A DNA stretch of 43,824 nucleotides from NCBI GenBank assembly GCA_937929935.1, contig CALFUL010000032.1, positions 1 to 43,824 of the forward strand, read 5' to 3'. Source of the stretch: an uncultured Flavobacteriaceae bacterium (lineage in GTDB: Bacteria; Bacteroidota; Bacteroidia; Flavobacteriales; Flavobacteriaceae). The position numbers and the translations under genes were made by a program. Below, piece by piece: positions 34,832 to 42,772 of this stretch. Within the stretch, counting starts at the first letter, position 1; each line of letters begins with the position of its first letter. The notes under the pieces were generated by a model that saw nothing but the letters and a program-made list of their open reading frames with translations, did no database searches and was not told the origin of the DNA.

Positions 34832-36058
34832 TCACGCCAAGAGGTTTTTAATTCGTTGAATTAAAGGCGGATGTGAATAATGCATAAAAACATATGCTGG
34901 GTGGGGGGTAAGGTTGCTCAAACTATTTTTTGATAGTTTTTTTAAAGAACTAATCAAGGGTTGAGCTGCAAAAGTTTCTTTAGCATAATCATCAGCTTGA
35001 TATTCAAATTTTCTTGAAAGAAAATTCATGATTAAAGAAGTCAGTTCAGAAATGGGGCTATATAAAATACCAAAACCAATTAATGCGGCATGAAAACTGG
35101 GTTGCGATACGCCAATTGCTGAAGACACATCTGGGTTATTTATAAATAAGGATAAAATAAAAAGTGTCAACCCCAAAGTTGCTATTGATGCAAATAGATT
35201 AAAAATAATATGCTTGCGTTTGTAGTGGCCCACCTCATGTGCGAGAACAGCAACAATCTCTTCTTCATTCAAATCTTTAATAAGGGTATCATAAAGTGTC
35301 ACTCTTTTTTCACCACCAAAACCTGAAAAATAGGCATTTGCTTTGGTAGATCTTTTTGATCCATCAATAACAAATATGTTATTCAGTTCAAATCCAACTT
35401 TTGTAGCGTAGGCTTCAATTTTACTTTTAAGGCTTCCGTTTTCAAGTGGAGTTTGTTTGTTGAATAAAGGGACAATTAATTTACTGTAAAACAAATTCAT
35501 AAATACAATAATAGCCGTCACTAATCCCCATACATAGAGCCAAAAGTTAGGTCCCGCCCATTGATAAAACCACATGGTTAGGGCAATAATACCGCCGCCA
35601 AGTATGGCCATCATTAGCCATCCTTTTAACTTGTCAGTTATAAAAAGTTTGAGGGTTGATTTATTGAATCCGAATTTTTCTTCAATCACAAAAGTTTGGT
35701 AGTAAGAGAAAGGTGTTGTGATAATATCGCTTCCGACAGTAATAATTCCGAAGAAAATTAAAGTGATTACAATCTCATTAGTACTAAAACTTCGCGCCAG
35801 TTGATCAGCCCATTCAAAGCCACCGAAGATTAAAAACGATAAGGTTAATGCCATTGAAAATAGAGAACTCCATAAGCCAAATTTATAATTGGTTTTTTGA
35901 TAATTTTGAGATTTTTGATATTCTTTAGCATCAAAAACATCTTCAAGGTCTTTCGGTATGGGATCTCCGTACTTTTTTGCATTTAGATAGTCTAAAACCG
36001 TTTCAAGAATAAATTGAATTAGCAGAATAGCGATTATGATAAGAAATAGCGTGTTCAA
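34832..36058 (-). CDS. M48 family metallopeptidase (Ste24/CAAX protease-like)
   Basis: Integral membrane zinc protease of 408 aa. Zinc-binding HExxH is in VAVLAHEVGHYKRKH, and the third ligand is in KFEYQADDYAKE. Several TM helices are spread over the protein (one near residue 5, several at about 60-200, two flanking the active site), as in Ste24/HtpX relatives. In bacteria this group acts in membrane-protein quality control; the substrate here is unknown. It lies between the SpoU-type methyltransferase gene and rel, with gaps of 37 and 44 bp. Confidence 0.92.
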   Translation of the reverse strand: MNTLFLIIIAILLIQFILETVLDYLNAKKYGDPIPKDLEDVFDAKEYQKSQNYQKTNYKFGLWSSLFSMALTLSFLIFGGFEWADQLARSFSTNEIVITLIFFGIITVGSDIITTPFSYYQTFVIEEKFGFNKSTLKLFITDKLKGWLMMAILGGGIIALTMWFYQWAGPNFWLYVWGLVTAIIVFMNLFYSKLIVPLFNKQTPLENGSLKSKIEAYATKVGFELNNIFVIDGSKRSTKANAYFSGFGGEKRVTLYDTLIKDLNEEEIVAVLAHEVGHYKRKHIIFNLFASIATLGLTLFILSLFINNPDVSSAIGVSQPSFHAALIGFGILYSPISELTSLIMNFLSRKFEYQADDYAKETFAAQPLISSLKKLSKNSLSNLTPHPAYVFMHYSHPPLIQRIKNLLA

Positions 36059-36095
36059 GATGATGAGTGTTTGAAGTTAGGATGAAATAGGGCTA

Positions 36096-36905
36096 TTAAA
36101 TCTCTCGTTGTCTTAAAGCCTCAAAGATAACAATTGCAGCAGATACTGATACATTCATAGAGTCGATTTCGCCACGCATTGGTATGATAATGTTTTGCGT
36201 TGAATTTTCTAGCCACTCTTCTGAGAGCCCAGTTGATTCGGTTCCGACAACTATAGCTGATGCTTTTTTGTAATCAACTTCGATATAATTTTTAGACGCA
36301 GAAAGTGCCGCACAATACAAGTCAATATTTTTTCCTTTTAAAAATTTAAGGACATCTGAAGTGCTTCCTGTAGCAATTTGATTGGTAAAAACACAACCAA
36401 CACTTGAACGAATTATATTAGGGTTGTACATATCTCCCTTAGGGTTTGCAATAATTACAGCATCTAAGTTTGCCGCATCTGCAGTTCGCAAAAGTGCTCC
36501 GATGTTTCCTGGTTTTTCTGTTGCCTCAGCTACTAAAATTAATGGACTGTCTGTTTTGAATTGTAGTTCTTCTAAACCATGCGACTTACATTTCGCGATA
36601 GCCAAAAGACCTTCTGTAGTTTCACGATATGCGATTTTCTGATACACCTCTTTTGAAACAGAAATCAATTGCGGTTGAGAATTGAGTCTGCCAATAATTT
36701 TTAGAGCGGCATCCTCAGAAATAATGACATCATTAAAAAAGAGCGTTTGAATTTGGTAATCACCTTTTAGAGCGAGTTCTAATTCTCGTTGTCCCTCTAA
36801 AACAAATACGCCTTCTTTTTTGCGTTCACGAGATTTATCCTTGAGAACCAAAACCTTTTTTATTAAAGAATTCTGAAGACTGCTTATTTGCTTAATTTCG
36901 TTCAT
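36096..36905 (-). CDS. TrmH/SpoU family RNA 2'-O-methyltransferase
   Basis: SPOUT-class RNA ribose methyltransferase (269 aa). An N-terminal substrate-binding domain (KDKSRERKKEGVFVLEGQRE) is followed by the knotted catalytic domain with ATEKPGNIGALLRTADAANL, IIRSSVGCVF, VVGTESTGLS and PMRGEIDSMNVSVSAAIVIF, the three SpoU motifs. Probably an RlmB- or TsnR-like 23S rRNA enzyme; the target is not fixed. The ATG is 5 nt downstream of a TACTTTTG element, so the mRNA may be leaderless. Confidence 0.92.
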   Translation of the reverse strand: MNEIKQISSLQNSLIKKVLVLKDKSRERKKEGVFVLEGQRELELALKGDYQIQTLFFNDVIISEDAALKIIGRLNSQPQLISVSKEVYQKIAYRETTEGLLAIAKCKSHGLEELQFKTDSPLILVAEATEKPGNIGALLRTADAANLDAVIIANPKGDMYNPNIIRSSVGCVFTNQIATGSTSDVLKFLKGKNIDLYCAALSASKNYIEVDYKKASAIVVGTESTGLSEEWLENSTQNIIIPMRGEIDSMNVSVSAAIVIFEALRQREI

Positions 36906-36910
36906 TGGTA

Positions 36911-36918
36911 CAAAAGTA
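36911..36918 (-). promoter_or_regulatory. -7 promoter element of the SpoU-type methyltransferase gene, possibly leaderless
   Basis: On the reverse strand TACTTTTG is followed by 5 nt and the ATG at 36905, the same arrangement as at rlmD. Confidence 0.55.
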
Positions 36919-36968
36919 ATTTAATTACCCCATCCCCGACGAAGTAGGAAACCTAAAAAAAAGCAAAT

Positions 36969-37760
36969 ATGAAATTAGTACTAGTATCACTTTTCTGCAT
37001 TACACTATTTTCTTGTAAAGAAACTCTCAAAGAAGTTAAAACAGAAGCAGCATCCGAAAAGGTTGTTATGATTGATAATTCGAAGTATACTGATGCATTA
37101 CAAAAGGTTTTCAAAACTCATGGCGGACTCGAAACATGGAAAAGTAAAAGAACACTTTCATTTGAAATTCCGAAGAAAGACAAAACCGAAAAACATACCG
37201 TCGATTTGTATTCTAGAGATGAGAAAATAGAAATGCCTGGTATCATTATGGGATCTGAGAAAGGATTGATTTGGCTGCATGATGAAAAAGAGGCGTATAA
37301 AGGTGACGCTGTCTTTTATCATAATTTGATGTTCTATTTCTACGCGATGCCCTTTGTACTTTCTGATGATGGAATTAATTATTCAGAGGCAGAACCTTTA
37401 GAATTTGAAGGAAATACATATCCGGGAATTCGAATCAGTTACAATGCAGGAGTTGGTTTATCAGCAAAAGACGAATATTATATTCATTATAACCCTGAAA
37501 CTTTTCAAATGCAGTGGCTAGGGTATACCGTTACTTTTAAAAGTGGTGAAAAATCAGATAATGTAAAATGGATTCGATACAATGATTGGATGAATGTTGA
37601 CGGACTGCAATTACCGAAATCAATCACATGGCACGCTTATGAAGGCAGAACGATTAAAGGCCCAAAACCAGCTCGAAAATTTGAGAATGTAAGCCTAAGC
37701 GAAATGGCTTTAGATGCAGATTTTTTCAAAATGCCTGAAGGAGCAAAGGTTGTTAGATAA
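36969..37760 (+). CDS. DUF6503 family lipoprotein
   Basis: Lipoprotein of 263 aa: MKLVLVSLFCITLFSC with C16 lipidated. The mature part has FKTHGGLETWKSKRTLSFEI, GLIWLHDEKEAYKGDAVFYH and YYIHYNPETFQMQWLGYTVTF, typical of DUF6503, a LolA/LolB-like beta-sheet family seen in Bacteroidota. Function not established; a lipid- or lipoprotein-handling role is only suggested by the fold type. Monocistronic; tandem repeats follow its stop. Confidence 0.75.
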   Translation: MKLVLVSLFCITLFSCKETLKEVKTEAASEKVVMIDNSKYTDALQKVFKTHGGLETWKSKRTLSFEIPKKDKTEKHTVDLYSRDEKIEMPGIIMGSEKGLIWLHDEKEAYKGDAVFYHNLMFYFYAMPFVLSDDGINYSEAEPLEFEGNTYPGIRISYNAGVGLSAKDEYYIHYNPETFQMQWLGYTVTFKSGEKSDNVKWIRYNDWMNVDGLQLPKSITWHAYEGRTIKGPKPARKFENVSLSEMALDADFFKMPEGAKVVR

Positions 37761-37770
37761 TTAAGTTTGT

Positions 37771-37992
37771 CCCCACCTAACCTCCCCAAAGGGGAAGGAT
37801 GTTACCTGTTGCGATATAAATTATTTTATCTAAAAGATTAAAGTCTTTCCTTCGGAGGGATTTAGGGAGGTCTTTTTATTTGCGACCCCACCTAACCTCC
37901 CCAAAGGGGCGGGATGTTACCTGTCGCGATATAAATTATTTTATCTAAAAGATTAAAGTCTTTCCTTCGGAGGGATTTAGGGAGGTCTTTTT
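37771..37992. repeat. two tandem copies of a 107-bp intergenic repeat
   Basis: Copy 1 is 37771-37877 and copy 2 is 37886-37992 (period 115 bp); I count three differences between them. Each copy begins CCCCACCTAACCTCCCC and ends GGATTTAGGGAGGTC with T residues; the two ends are imperfect inverted copies of each other and are far more G/C-rich than the AT-rich centre. No ORF is present. It looks like a non-autonomous palindromic element that has been duplicated, not a CRISPR. Confidence 0.9.
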
Positions 37993-38049
37993 TCATCCTA
38001 AAAAAAGCATTAATTAAGAATTAAACATAAGTATTTTTCCGTAATTTAG

Positions 38050-38074
38050 AAGCTCTTGCAATTTGTAAGAGCTT
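38050..38074 (+). terminator. hairpin upstream of the molybdenum hydroxylase genes, possible terminator
   Basis: AAGCTCTT (38050-38057), 9-nt loop, AAGAGCTT (38067-38074), then a broken T-run. It could end transcription from the DUF6503 gene or act in the leader of the hydroxylase operon 78 nt downstream. Apart from this and the repeat, the 391-bp gap 37761-38151 holds nothing I recognise. Confidence 0.5.
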
Positions 38075-38151
38075 TTACTTTTTCTGAAACTATTTTCCCA
38101 AATTAGAGGGAATTGTATTGAAATGATTAACGAACTCAAAACCTTAGAAAA

Positions 38152-38616
38152 ATGCCAACATACAATTTGAAAATTAATGGAAAGTCACAGTCCATTGAAG
38201 CTGCGGAAGATACTCCGCTCCTATGGGCGCTACGTGACCAACTAGATATGGTCGGCACCAAGTTTGGTTGCGGAATAGGGCAATGCGGTGCTTGTACTGT
38301 TCATGTAGATGGTAATGCAACAAGAAGTTGTCTGCTATCAATAGCTGCATTAGACGGTAAAGAAGTCACGACAATTGAAGGTTTGTCAGAAGATGGTTCG
38401 CACCCAGTTCAAGTAGCATGGAAAGAAATTGATGTGCCACAATGTGGGTATTGTCAAGCGGGTCAAATCATGACGGCTTCGGCATTTTTAGAAAAGAACA
38501 CGAACCCGTCGAAAGATGAAATTCGAAAAGCGATGCATGGTAATATTTGCCGTTGTGCATCATACAATCGTATTGAGAATGCAGTTGCAAAGGCTGCCGA
38601 GAATAAAATGGCCTAA
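38152..38616 (+). CDS. (2Fe-2S) subunit of a molybdenum hydroxylase (IorA/CoxS-like)
   Basis: Small electron-transfer subunit of 154 aa. Plant-type ferredoxin cluster: C40, C45, C48 and C60 (CGIGQCGACTVHV...C). Second helical [2Fe-2S] domain: C98, C101, C133 and C135 (CGYCQAG, NICRCASY). It pairs with the large subunit 17 bp downstream. The two-subunit make-up without an FAD subunit is like isoquinoline 1-oxidoreductase or periplasmic aldehyde dehydrogenases. It has no own export signal and would be carried out with the Tat-signal partner. Confidence 0.93.
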   Translation: MPTYNLKINGKSQSIEAAEDTPLLWALRDQLDMVGTKFGCGIGQCGACTVHVDGNATRSCLLSIAALDGKEVTTIEGLSEDGSHPVQVAWKEIDVPQCGYCQAGQIMTASAFLEKNTNPSKDEIRKAMHGNICRCASYNRIENAVAKAAENKMA

Positions 38617-38633
38617 CCTAAAAATCTAAAATC

Positions 38634-40910
38634 ATGTCAAGTACAATAAACACGAAATTTAGCAGAAGGTCTTTTTTAAGAACTTCTTCCCTAGCAAGTG
38701 GCGGAATGCTTATCGGTTTTAATTTTTTCACAGCCTGTAAAGACACTGTGAAGATGCCGGTAGACATCGCAAAGCTCAATTATAACGACTTTAATGCTTT
38801 CATAAAAATATCTAATGAAGGCATGGTAACTATATTCTCTCCGAACCCAGAAATAGGACAAGGAGTGAAAACTTCTATGCCCATGCTTATTGCTGAGGAA
38901 CTAGATGTGCCTTGGGAAAATGTAAATGTGGTTCAGGGTATTTTAGATACACAGAATTATACCCGTCAAGTTGCAGGTGGTAGCCAATCTATTCGTTTTG
39001 GATGGGATGCTTTGCGTCAAACTGGGGCAACTGCAAGACAAATATTAGTGAATGCTGCAGCTGCGAAATGGGGCGTAGATGCTTCAGAATGTTCAGCAAA
39101 ACAAGGGGTCATCACAAACGCTGCAGGAGAAACTTTAGGATATGGCGATGTTGTGAATGAAGCTGCTGTTTTAGAAAATGAAAGAGCGGCTGCAAGAGCT
39201 GCTAAAATTGCGGCTTTAGTTGAAGGAGAGAAATTAGAAGAAGAGCCAATTGCTTTAAAAGACCCAAAAGATTTTACATTAATTGGTACAGATGTTGGAA
39301 ATGTAGATATTGATAAAATAATCACAGGTAAACCATTATTCGGACTTGATTACAAAGCTGAGGGAATGGTATATGCATCCGTTTTAAGACCACCGTCCTT
39401 TGGACAAGTTTTGGAATCTTATGATGCTACTGCCGCAAAAGCGGTTTCGGGAGTTATCGATGTTATCAAAATTGGAGAAAAGGCAAAAGCTTATTTGGCC
39501 AAAGGAGAAGTAGATTGGTCTGCAAAATTGGCTGATACCGAAAAGGTAGTTGTTATTGCAGAAAATTCTTGGGCGGCTATTAAAGCAAAAAAAGCTATCA
39601 AAGCACAATGGAGTGAAAGCACACCCTTAGAAAATACTGCCGCTCATGATAAAATATTAGTCGATTTATTAGATGGCAATAAATTAACAAATTTAAGAAA
39701 AGACGGTAATGTAAGAAAGGCTTTCAGTCAAGCTGATAAAGTAGTAGAACGCACTTATGAATCTCCTTTTTTACCGCACAATTGTATGGAGCCTATGAAT
39801 TTTTATGCGAACGTAACCGATTCTAAAATACATTTGGTTGGTCCGGTACAAACGCCAGCCTCTGCAGCTAGTACGGTTGCAAATATGTTAGGTAGAGACG
39901 AAAAAGAAATTCGTTTAGAAATGACCCGAATGGGTGGTGGTTTTGGAAGAAGGCTTTACGGAGACTTTGTGTACGAAGCAGCTGAAATTTCAGATCAAAT
40001 TAGAAGACCAGTAAAAATGTTTTCTACGCGTGAAGACGATATGGCGACTGGCGTTTATCGCCCAGCTATTAAATATAGAATTGCAGCATCAATTAAAGAT
40101 GGCGAAATTACAGGGTATCACTTGAAAGAAGCTGCTGTAAATAGTAATATGTATGGAATAATTCCTGATTTTTTCCCTGCAGGAGCGATAGAAAATTACC
40201 AAGTTGATGTGGCTAAATATGATAGCAATATCACAACCGGTGCTTGGAGAGCGCCTTATACAAACTTCTTATCATATGCTGAGCAAAGCTTTTTAGATGA
40301 GCTCGCTGAGGTTTTAGAAAAAGACCCAGTTCAAATGCGTTTAGATTTATTAGAAAAAGTAAAAGGCACAACAGACGATAGAATTCAATATTCTGCTGAA
40401 CGTCTTCAAGATGTTTTGAAATTGGCGGTTGAAAAATCTGGATACCGAACTCCAAAAGAAGGAGTTTTTCAAGGAGTTTGCGCATACTATTGTCATAACA
40501 CACATGTTGCAGAAGTTGCTGATGTCGTGATGGAAGGCAATCAACCGGTGGTAAAAAAGATAACCGTTGCAGTTGATTGCGGAATTGTGGTAAACCCGTT
40601 AGGTGCAATGAACCAAATTGAAGGCGGAGCAATTGATGGCGTGGGTCATGCAATGTATGGTGATTTTGTTTTTGAAGACGGAAAACCAACCAGCAAAAAC
40701 TTTGATAGTTATCGTTTGATTCGAATGAATGAAACGCCAATTGTAGAAACACATTTTGTGAAGAATACATTAAGTCCTACTGGTTTGGGAGAACCGACCT
40801 TACCACCAGCTGGTGCAGCGGTTGCAATCGCATTAAAAAAGGCTACAGGTAATCGAGTTTACAAACAACCTTTTGCTACTAACATGGCAACAAAACCAAT
40901 TTTAGGATAG
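38634..40910 (+). CDS. molybdopterin-binding subunit of a xanthine dehydrogenase-family hydroxylase (IorB-like)
   Basis: Catalytic subunit of 758 aa that hydroxylates aldehydes or N-heterocycles using Moco. The N-terminus has a Tat signal (S-RRSFLRT, R11-R12) followed by a lipobox-like end (FFTAC, C35), so it may be an exported, membrane-tethered enzyme. Moco-contact motifs: EIGQGVKTSMPMLIAEEL, GGGFGRRLYGDFVYEAAEIS, and near the C-terminus GLGEPTLPPAGAA with the catalytic Glu. The substrate cannot be told. First genes of an operon running into moaD and moaE. Confidence 0.92.
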   Translation: MSSTINTKFSRRSFLRTSSLASGGMLIGFNFFTACKDTVKMPVDIAKLNYNDFNAFIKISNEGMVTIFSPNPEIGQGVKTSMPMLIAEELDVPWENVNVVQGILDTQNYTRQVAGGSQSIRFGWDALRQTGATARQILVNAAAAKWGVDASECSAKQGVITNAAGETLGYGDVVNEAAVLENERAAARAAKIAALVEGEKLEEEPIALKDPKDFTLIGTDVGNVDIDKIITGKPLFGLDYKAEGMVYASVLRPPSFGQVLESYDATAAKAVSGVIDVIKIGEKAKAYLAKGEVDWSAKLADTEKVVVIAENSWAAIKAKKAIKAQWSESTPLENTAAHDKILVDLLDGNKLTNLRKDGNVRKAFSQADKVVERTYESPFLPHNCMEPMNFYANVTDSKIHLVGPVQTPASAASTVANMLGRDEKEIRLEMTRMGGGFGRRLYGDFVYEAAEISDQIRRPVKMFSTREDDMATGVYRPAIKYRIAASIKDGEITGYHLKEAAVNSNMYGIIPDFFPAGAIENYQVDVAKYDSNITTGAWRAPYTNFLSYAEQSFLDELAEVLEKDPVQMRLDLLEKVKGTTDDRIQYSAERLQDVLKLAVEKSGYRTPKEGVFQGVCAYYCHNTHVAEVADVVMEGNQPVVKKITVAVDCGIVVNPLGAMNQIEGGAIDGVGHAMYGDFVFEDGKPTSKNFDSYRLIRMNETPIVETHFVKNTLSPTGLGEPTLPPAGAAVAIALKKATGNRVYKQPFATNMATKPILG

Positions 40911-40913
40911 CCT

Positions 40914-41153
40914 ATGGATGTTTTACTTTTCGGAATTGCAAAAGATATTATTGGGAAGTCTGAGTTTGAAGTCCCAGTTGATGATACTCCGAAATCCGTA
41001 CAAGAATTAAAAGAATATTTGATTAAAAAGTTTCCCGATTTCGGGAAGCTTTCTTCTTTTGCAGTAGCTGTGAATAGCGAATATGCAAAAGATGATATAA
41101 CATTAAACGGGAATGATGAAATTGCAATCATTCCGCCAGTAAGCGGTGGTTAA
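40914..41153 (+). CDS. moaD: molybdopterin synthase small subunit MoaD
   Basis: Ubiquitin-like sulfur carrier of 79 aa ending in the required Gly-Gly (IIPPVSGG). Starts 3 bp after the hydroxylase gene and shares one base pair with moaE (TAATG). With MoaE it forms the enzyme that inserts two sulfurs into precursor Z (cPMP); the MoeB-like protein at 42769 should adenylylate its C-terminus. Confidence 0.93.
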   Translation: MDVLLFGIAKDIIGKSEFEVPVDDTPKSVQELKEYLIKKFPDFGKLSSFAVAVNSEYAKDDITLNGNDEIAIIPPVSGG

Positions 41154-41572
41154 TGAATAAGAAAATAATTGAAATTGTAGATGTTATTGATACCTCGCAG
41201 GTGTTCACAGAATTGTCTGATGCACATAGCGGAGGTATTTGTGTTTTCGTTGGTACAGTACGTGATTTTACCAAAGGCGAAGAAGTGGTTTCTTTAGAGT
41301 TTGAAACGTACAAGAAAATGGCACTCAAAGAAATGGATAAGATTGCGATAGATGCCATGGAAAAATGGAAGCTGAATAAAGTAATCATTCGCCATGCAGT
41401 TGGGCTTAAAAAAGTAGAAGCGCCAGTTGTGGTAGTTGGAGCATCTTCTGCGCATCGTGATGCTTGTTTTGAAGCCTGCAGGTATTTGATAGATACACTA
41501 AAAGAAACCGTTCCAATCTGGAAAAAAGAAATGTTTGAGAATAAAACAGTTTGGGTTTCGGCGCATCCTTAG
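41153..41572 (+). CDS. moaE: molybdopterin synthase catalytic subunit MoaE
   Basis: Large subunit of molybdopterin synthase, 139 aa. Family motifs: GGICVFVGTVRDFTKGEEV, LEFETYKKMALKEMDKI, VVVVGASSAHRDACFEACRY and the catalytic lysine region VPIWKKE. Starts at the last base of moaD, so it is translationally coupled. The operon is then broken by a REP-like element before moaC. Confidence 0.95.
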   Translation: MNKKIIEIVDVIDTSQVFTELSDAHSGGICVFVGTVRDFTKGEEVVSLEFETYKKMALKEMDKIAIDAMEKWKLNKVIIRHAVGLKKVEAPVVVVGASSAHRDACFEACRYLIDTLKETVPIWKKEMFENKTVWVSAHP

Positions 41573-41597
41573 AAAATAAGAAAAACAAAACTAACTA

Positions 41598-41649
41598 AAC
41601 TGTCACTTCGAGCCTTTCGGCGAGCTCAAGACAGGCTCCGACGAGAACT
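41598..41649. repeat. REP-like intergenic palindromic element
   Basis: GC-richer block between moaE and moaC beginning TGTCACTTCGAGCC and ending GACGAGAACTT. It contains the stem GAGCCT (41609-41614)/AGGCTC (41632-41637). Elements with the pattern GTCACTTCGAG...CGAGAACTT are scattered in many flavobacterial genomes; other copies lie outside this window. Confidence 0.65.
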
Positions 41650-41718
41650 TAAGAACAGCCTTGGTTAATTAAAGAAGGATGGTAAGAAATCATAGCCTTC
41701 GCAGGAAAAAAAAGATAA

Positions 41719-42192
41719 ATGTCAAAAGAACTCTCACATATTGATGAAGCTGGTAATGCTTCAATGGTAGATGTATCAAACAAAAAATCGTCAGTACGCA
41801 CAGCAGTAGCTTCAGGAAAAGTTGTTTTTCCTTCGGATGTTTTTGCTAAACTAGCGGCTCAAGATTTTTTAGGCCATAAGGGTAGCATTATTCAAACTGC
41901 TGTTATTGCAGGAATTCAAGCGGTCAAAAAGACATCAGAATTGATTCCGCTATGTCATCAAATTAATCTTTCGAAAATTCAGATTGATATTACTCCCGCA
42001 GAAAATGCATTGCAAATCACTTGTAAAGTAAAATGTAATGAGCAAACAGGAGTCGAGATGGAAGCGCTTACTGGAGTTTCTGTTAGTGCCTTGACCATCT
42101 ACGATATGTGTAAGGCACTGTCGCATGATATCAAAATTTCAGCAATAAAATTAGAACAAAAAACAGGAGGGAAGAATGACTTCAATCGCTAA
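41719..42192 (+). CDS. moaC: cyclic pyranopterin monophosphate synthase MoaC
   Basis: Second enzyme of Moco synthesis (157 aa), forming cPMP from the MoaA product. Motifs: HIDEAGNASMVDVSNKK, HKGSIIQTAVIAGIQAVKKT with the conserved Lys, SELIPLCHQINLSKI, TGVEMEALTGVSVSALTIYD with D and K of YDMCKA, and the C-terminal GGK. Overlaps mobA by 17 bp. moaA is not in the window. Confidence 0.95.
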   Translation: MSKELSHIDEAGNASMVDVSNKKSSVRTAVASGKVVFPSDVFAKLAAQDFLGHKGSIIQTAVIAGIQAVKKTSELIPLCHQINLSKIQIDITPAENALQITCKVKCNEQTGVEMEALTGVSVSALTIYDMCKALSHDIKISAIKLEQKTGGKNDFNR

Positions 42193-42772
42193 ATTATACG
42201 GACTCGTTTTATCAGGTGGAAAAAGTACCCGAATGGGAACTGATAAAGGCTTGATTGAATATCATGGTCGGCCTCAGCGTGAGCATTTATATGGTTTGTT
42301 AAATGAAGCTTGTGATGCTACATATATCAGTTTACGTGAAGATCAAGAGGTGAAAACGCCTTTTGGTTTTGCTACCATAGCTGATGAAGATGTTTTTAGA
42401 GGTCCGTTTAATGGCATATTATCAGCACATAATAAGCATCCTGGAGTTGCATGGTTAGTATTAGCTTGCGATTTGCCTTTGATTGATTTAGAAGCCATTG
42501 TGCAGTTGGTTTCAGAAAGAGATCCTAAAAAGTATGCGACCACATTTTCTGCAACTGAAAATCCTTTACCTGAGCCGGTATGCGCTATTTGGGAACCTCA
42601 AGCCCTTCAAAAGGCAATAGCTTATTTGGAAGCTGGTAACGGTACATGCCCCAGAAAATTTTTAATTAATAATGATACAAAATTGGTCTTTCCTAAAAAC
42701 AAAAATGCCATTGTAAATACAAATTCTAAAGAAGATTACCAAGATGTTTTATTAAAACTTCAGAAACATTGA
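42176..42772 (+). CDS. mobA: molybdenum cofactor guanylyltransferase (MobA-like)
   Basis: Nucleotidyltransferase of 198 aa. The N-terminal loop GLVLSGGKSTRMGTDKGLIE is the MobA type (GGxxxRMGxDKG) that adds GMP to Moco to make MGD, rather than the MocA type (AAGxSxRMG) that uses CTP. LACDLPLID is the metal-binding aspartate motif. It begins within the end of moaC, after an unusually strong Shine-Dalgarno (AGGAGG) for this phylum, and overlaps the next gene by 4 bp. Confidence 0.88.
   Translation: MTSIAKLYGLVLSGGKSTRMGTDKGLIEYHGRPQREHLYGLLNEACDATYISLREDQEVKTPFGFATIADEDVFRGPFNGILSAHNKHPGVAWLVLACDLPLIDLEAIVQLVSERDPKKYATTFSATENPLPEPVCAIWEPQALQKAIAYLEAGNGTCPRKFLINNDTKLVFPKNKNAIVNTNSKEDYQDVLLKLQKH

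Noticed and set aside
37771..37992. Direct repeats that might be a CRISPR array
   Set aside because: Only two long copies with an 8-bp gap, no spacers and no cas genes nearby; the ends are imperfect inverted repeats instead.
40231..40770. Long antisense open frame (179 aa) opposite the molybdenum hydroxylase gene
   Set aside because: The sense strand encodes clear conserved motifs of the hydroxylase; the antisense product is low-complexity, rich in Leu, Gln, His and Phe, and has no recognisable domain.
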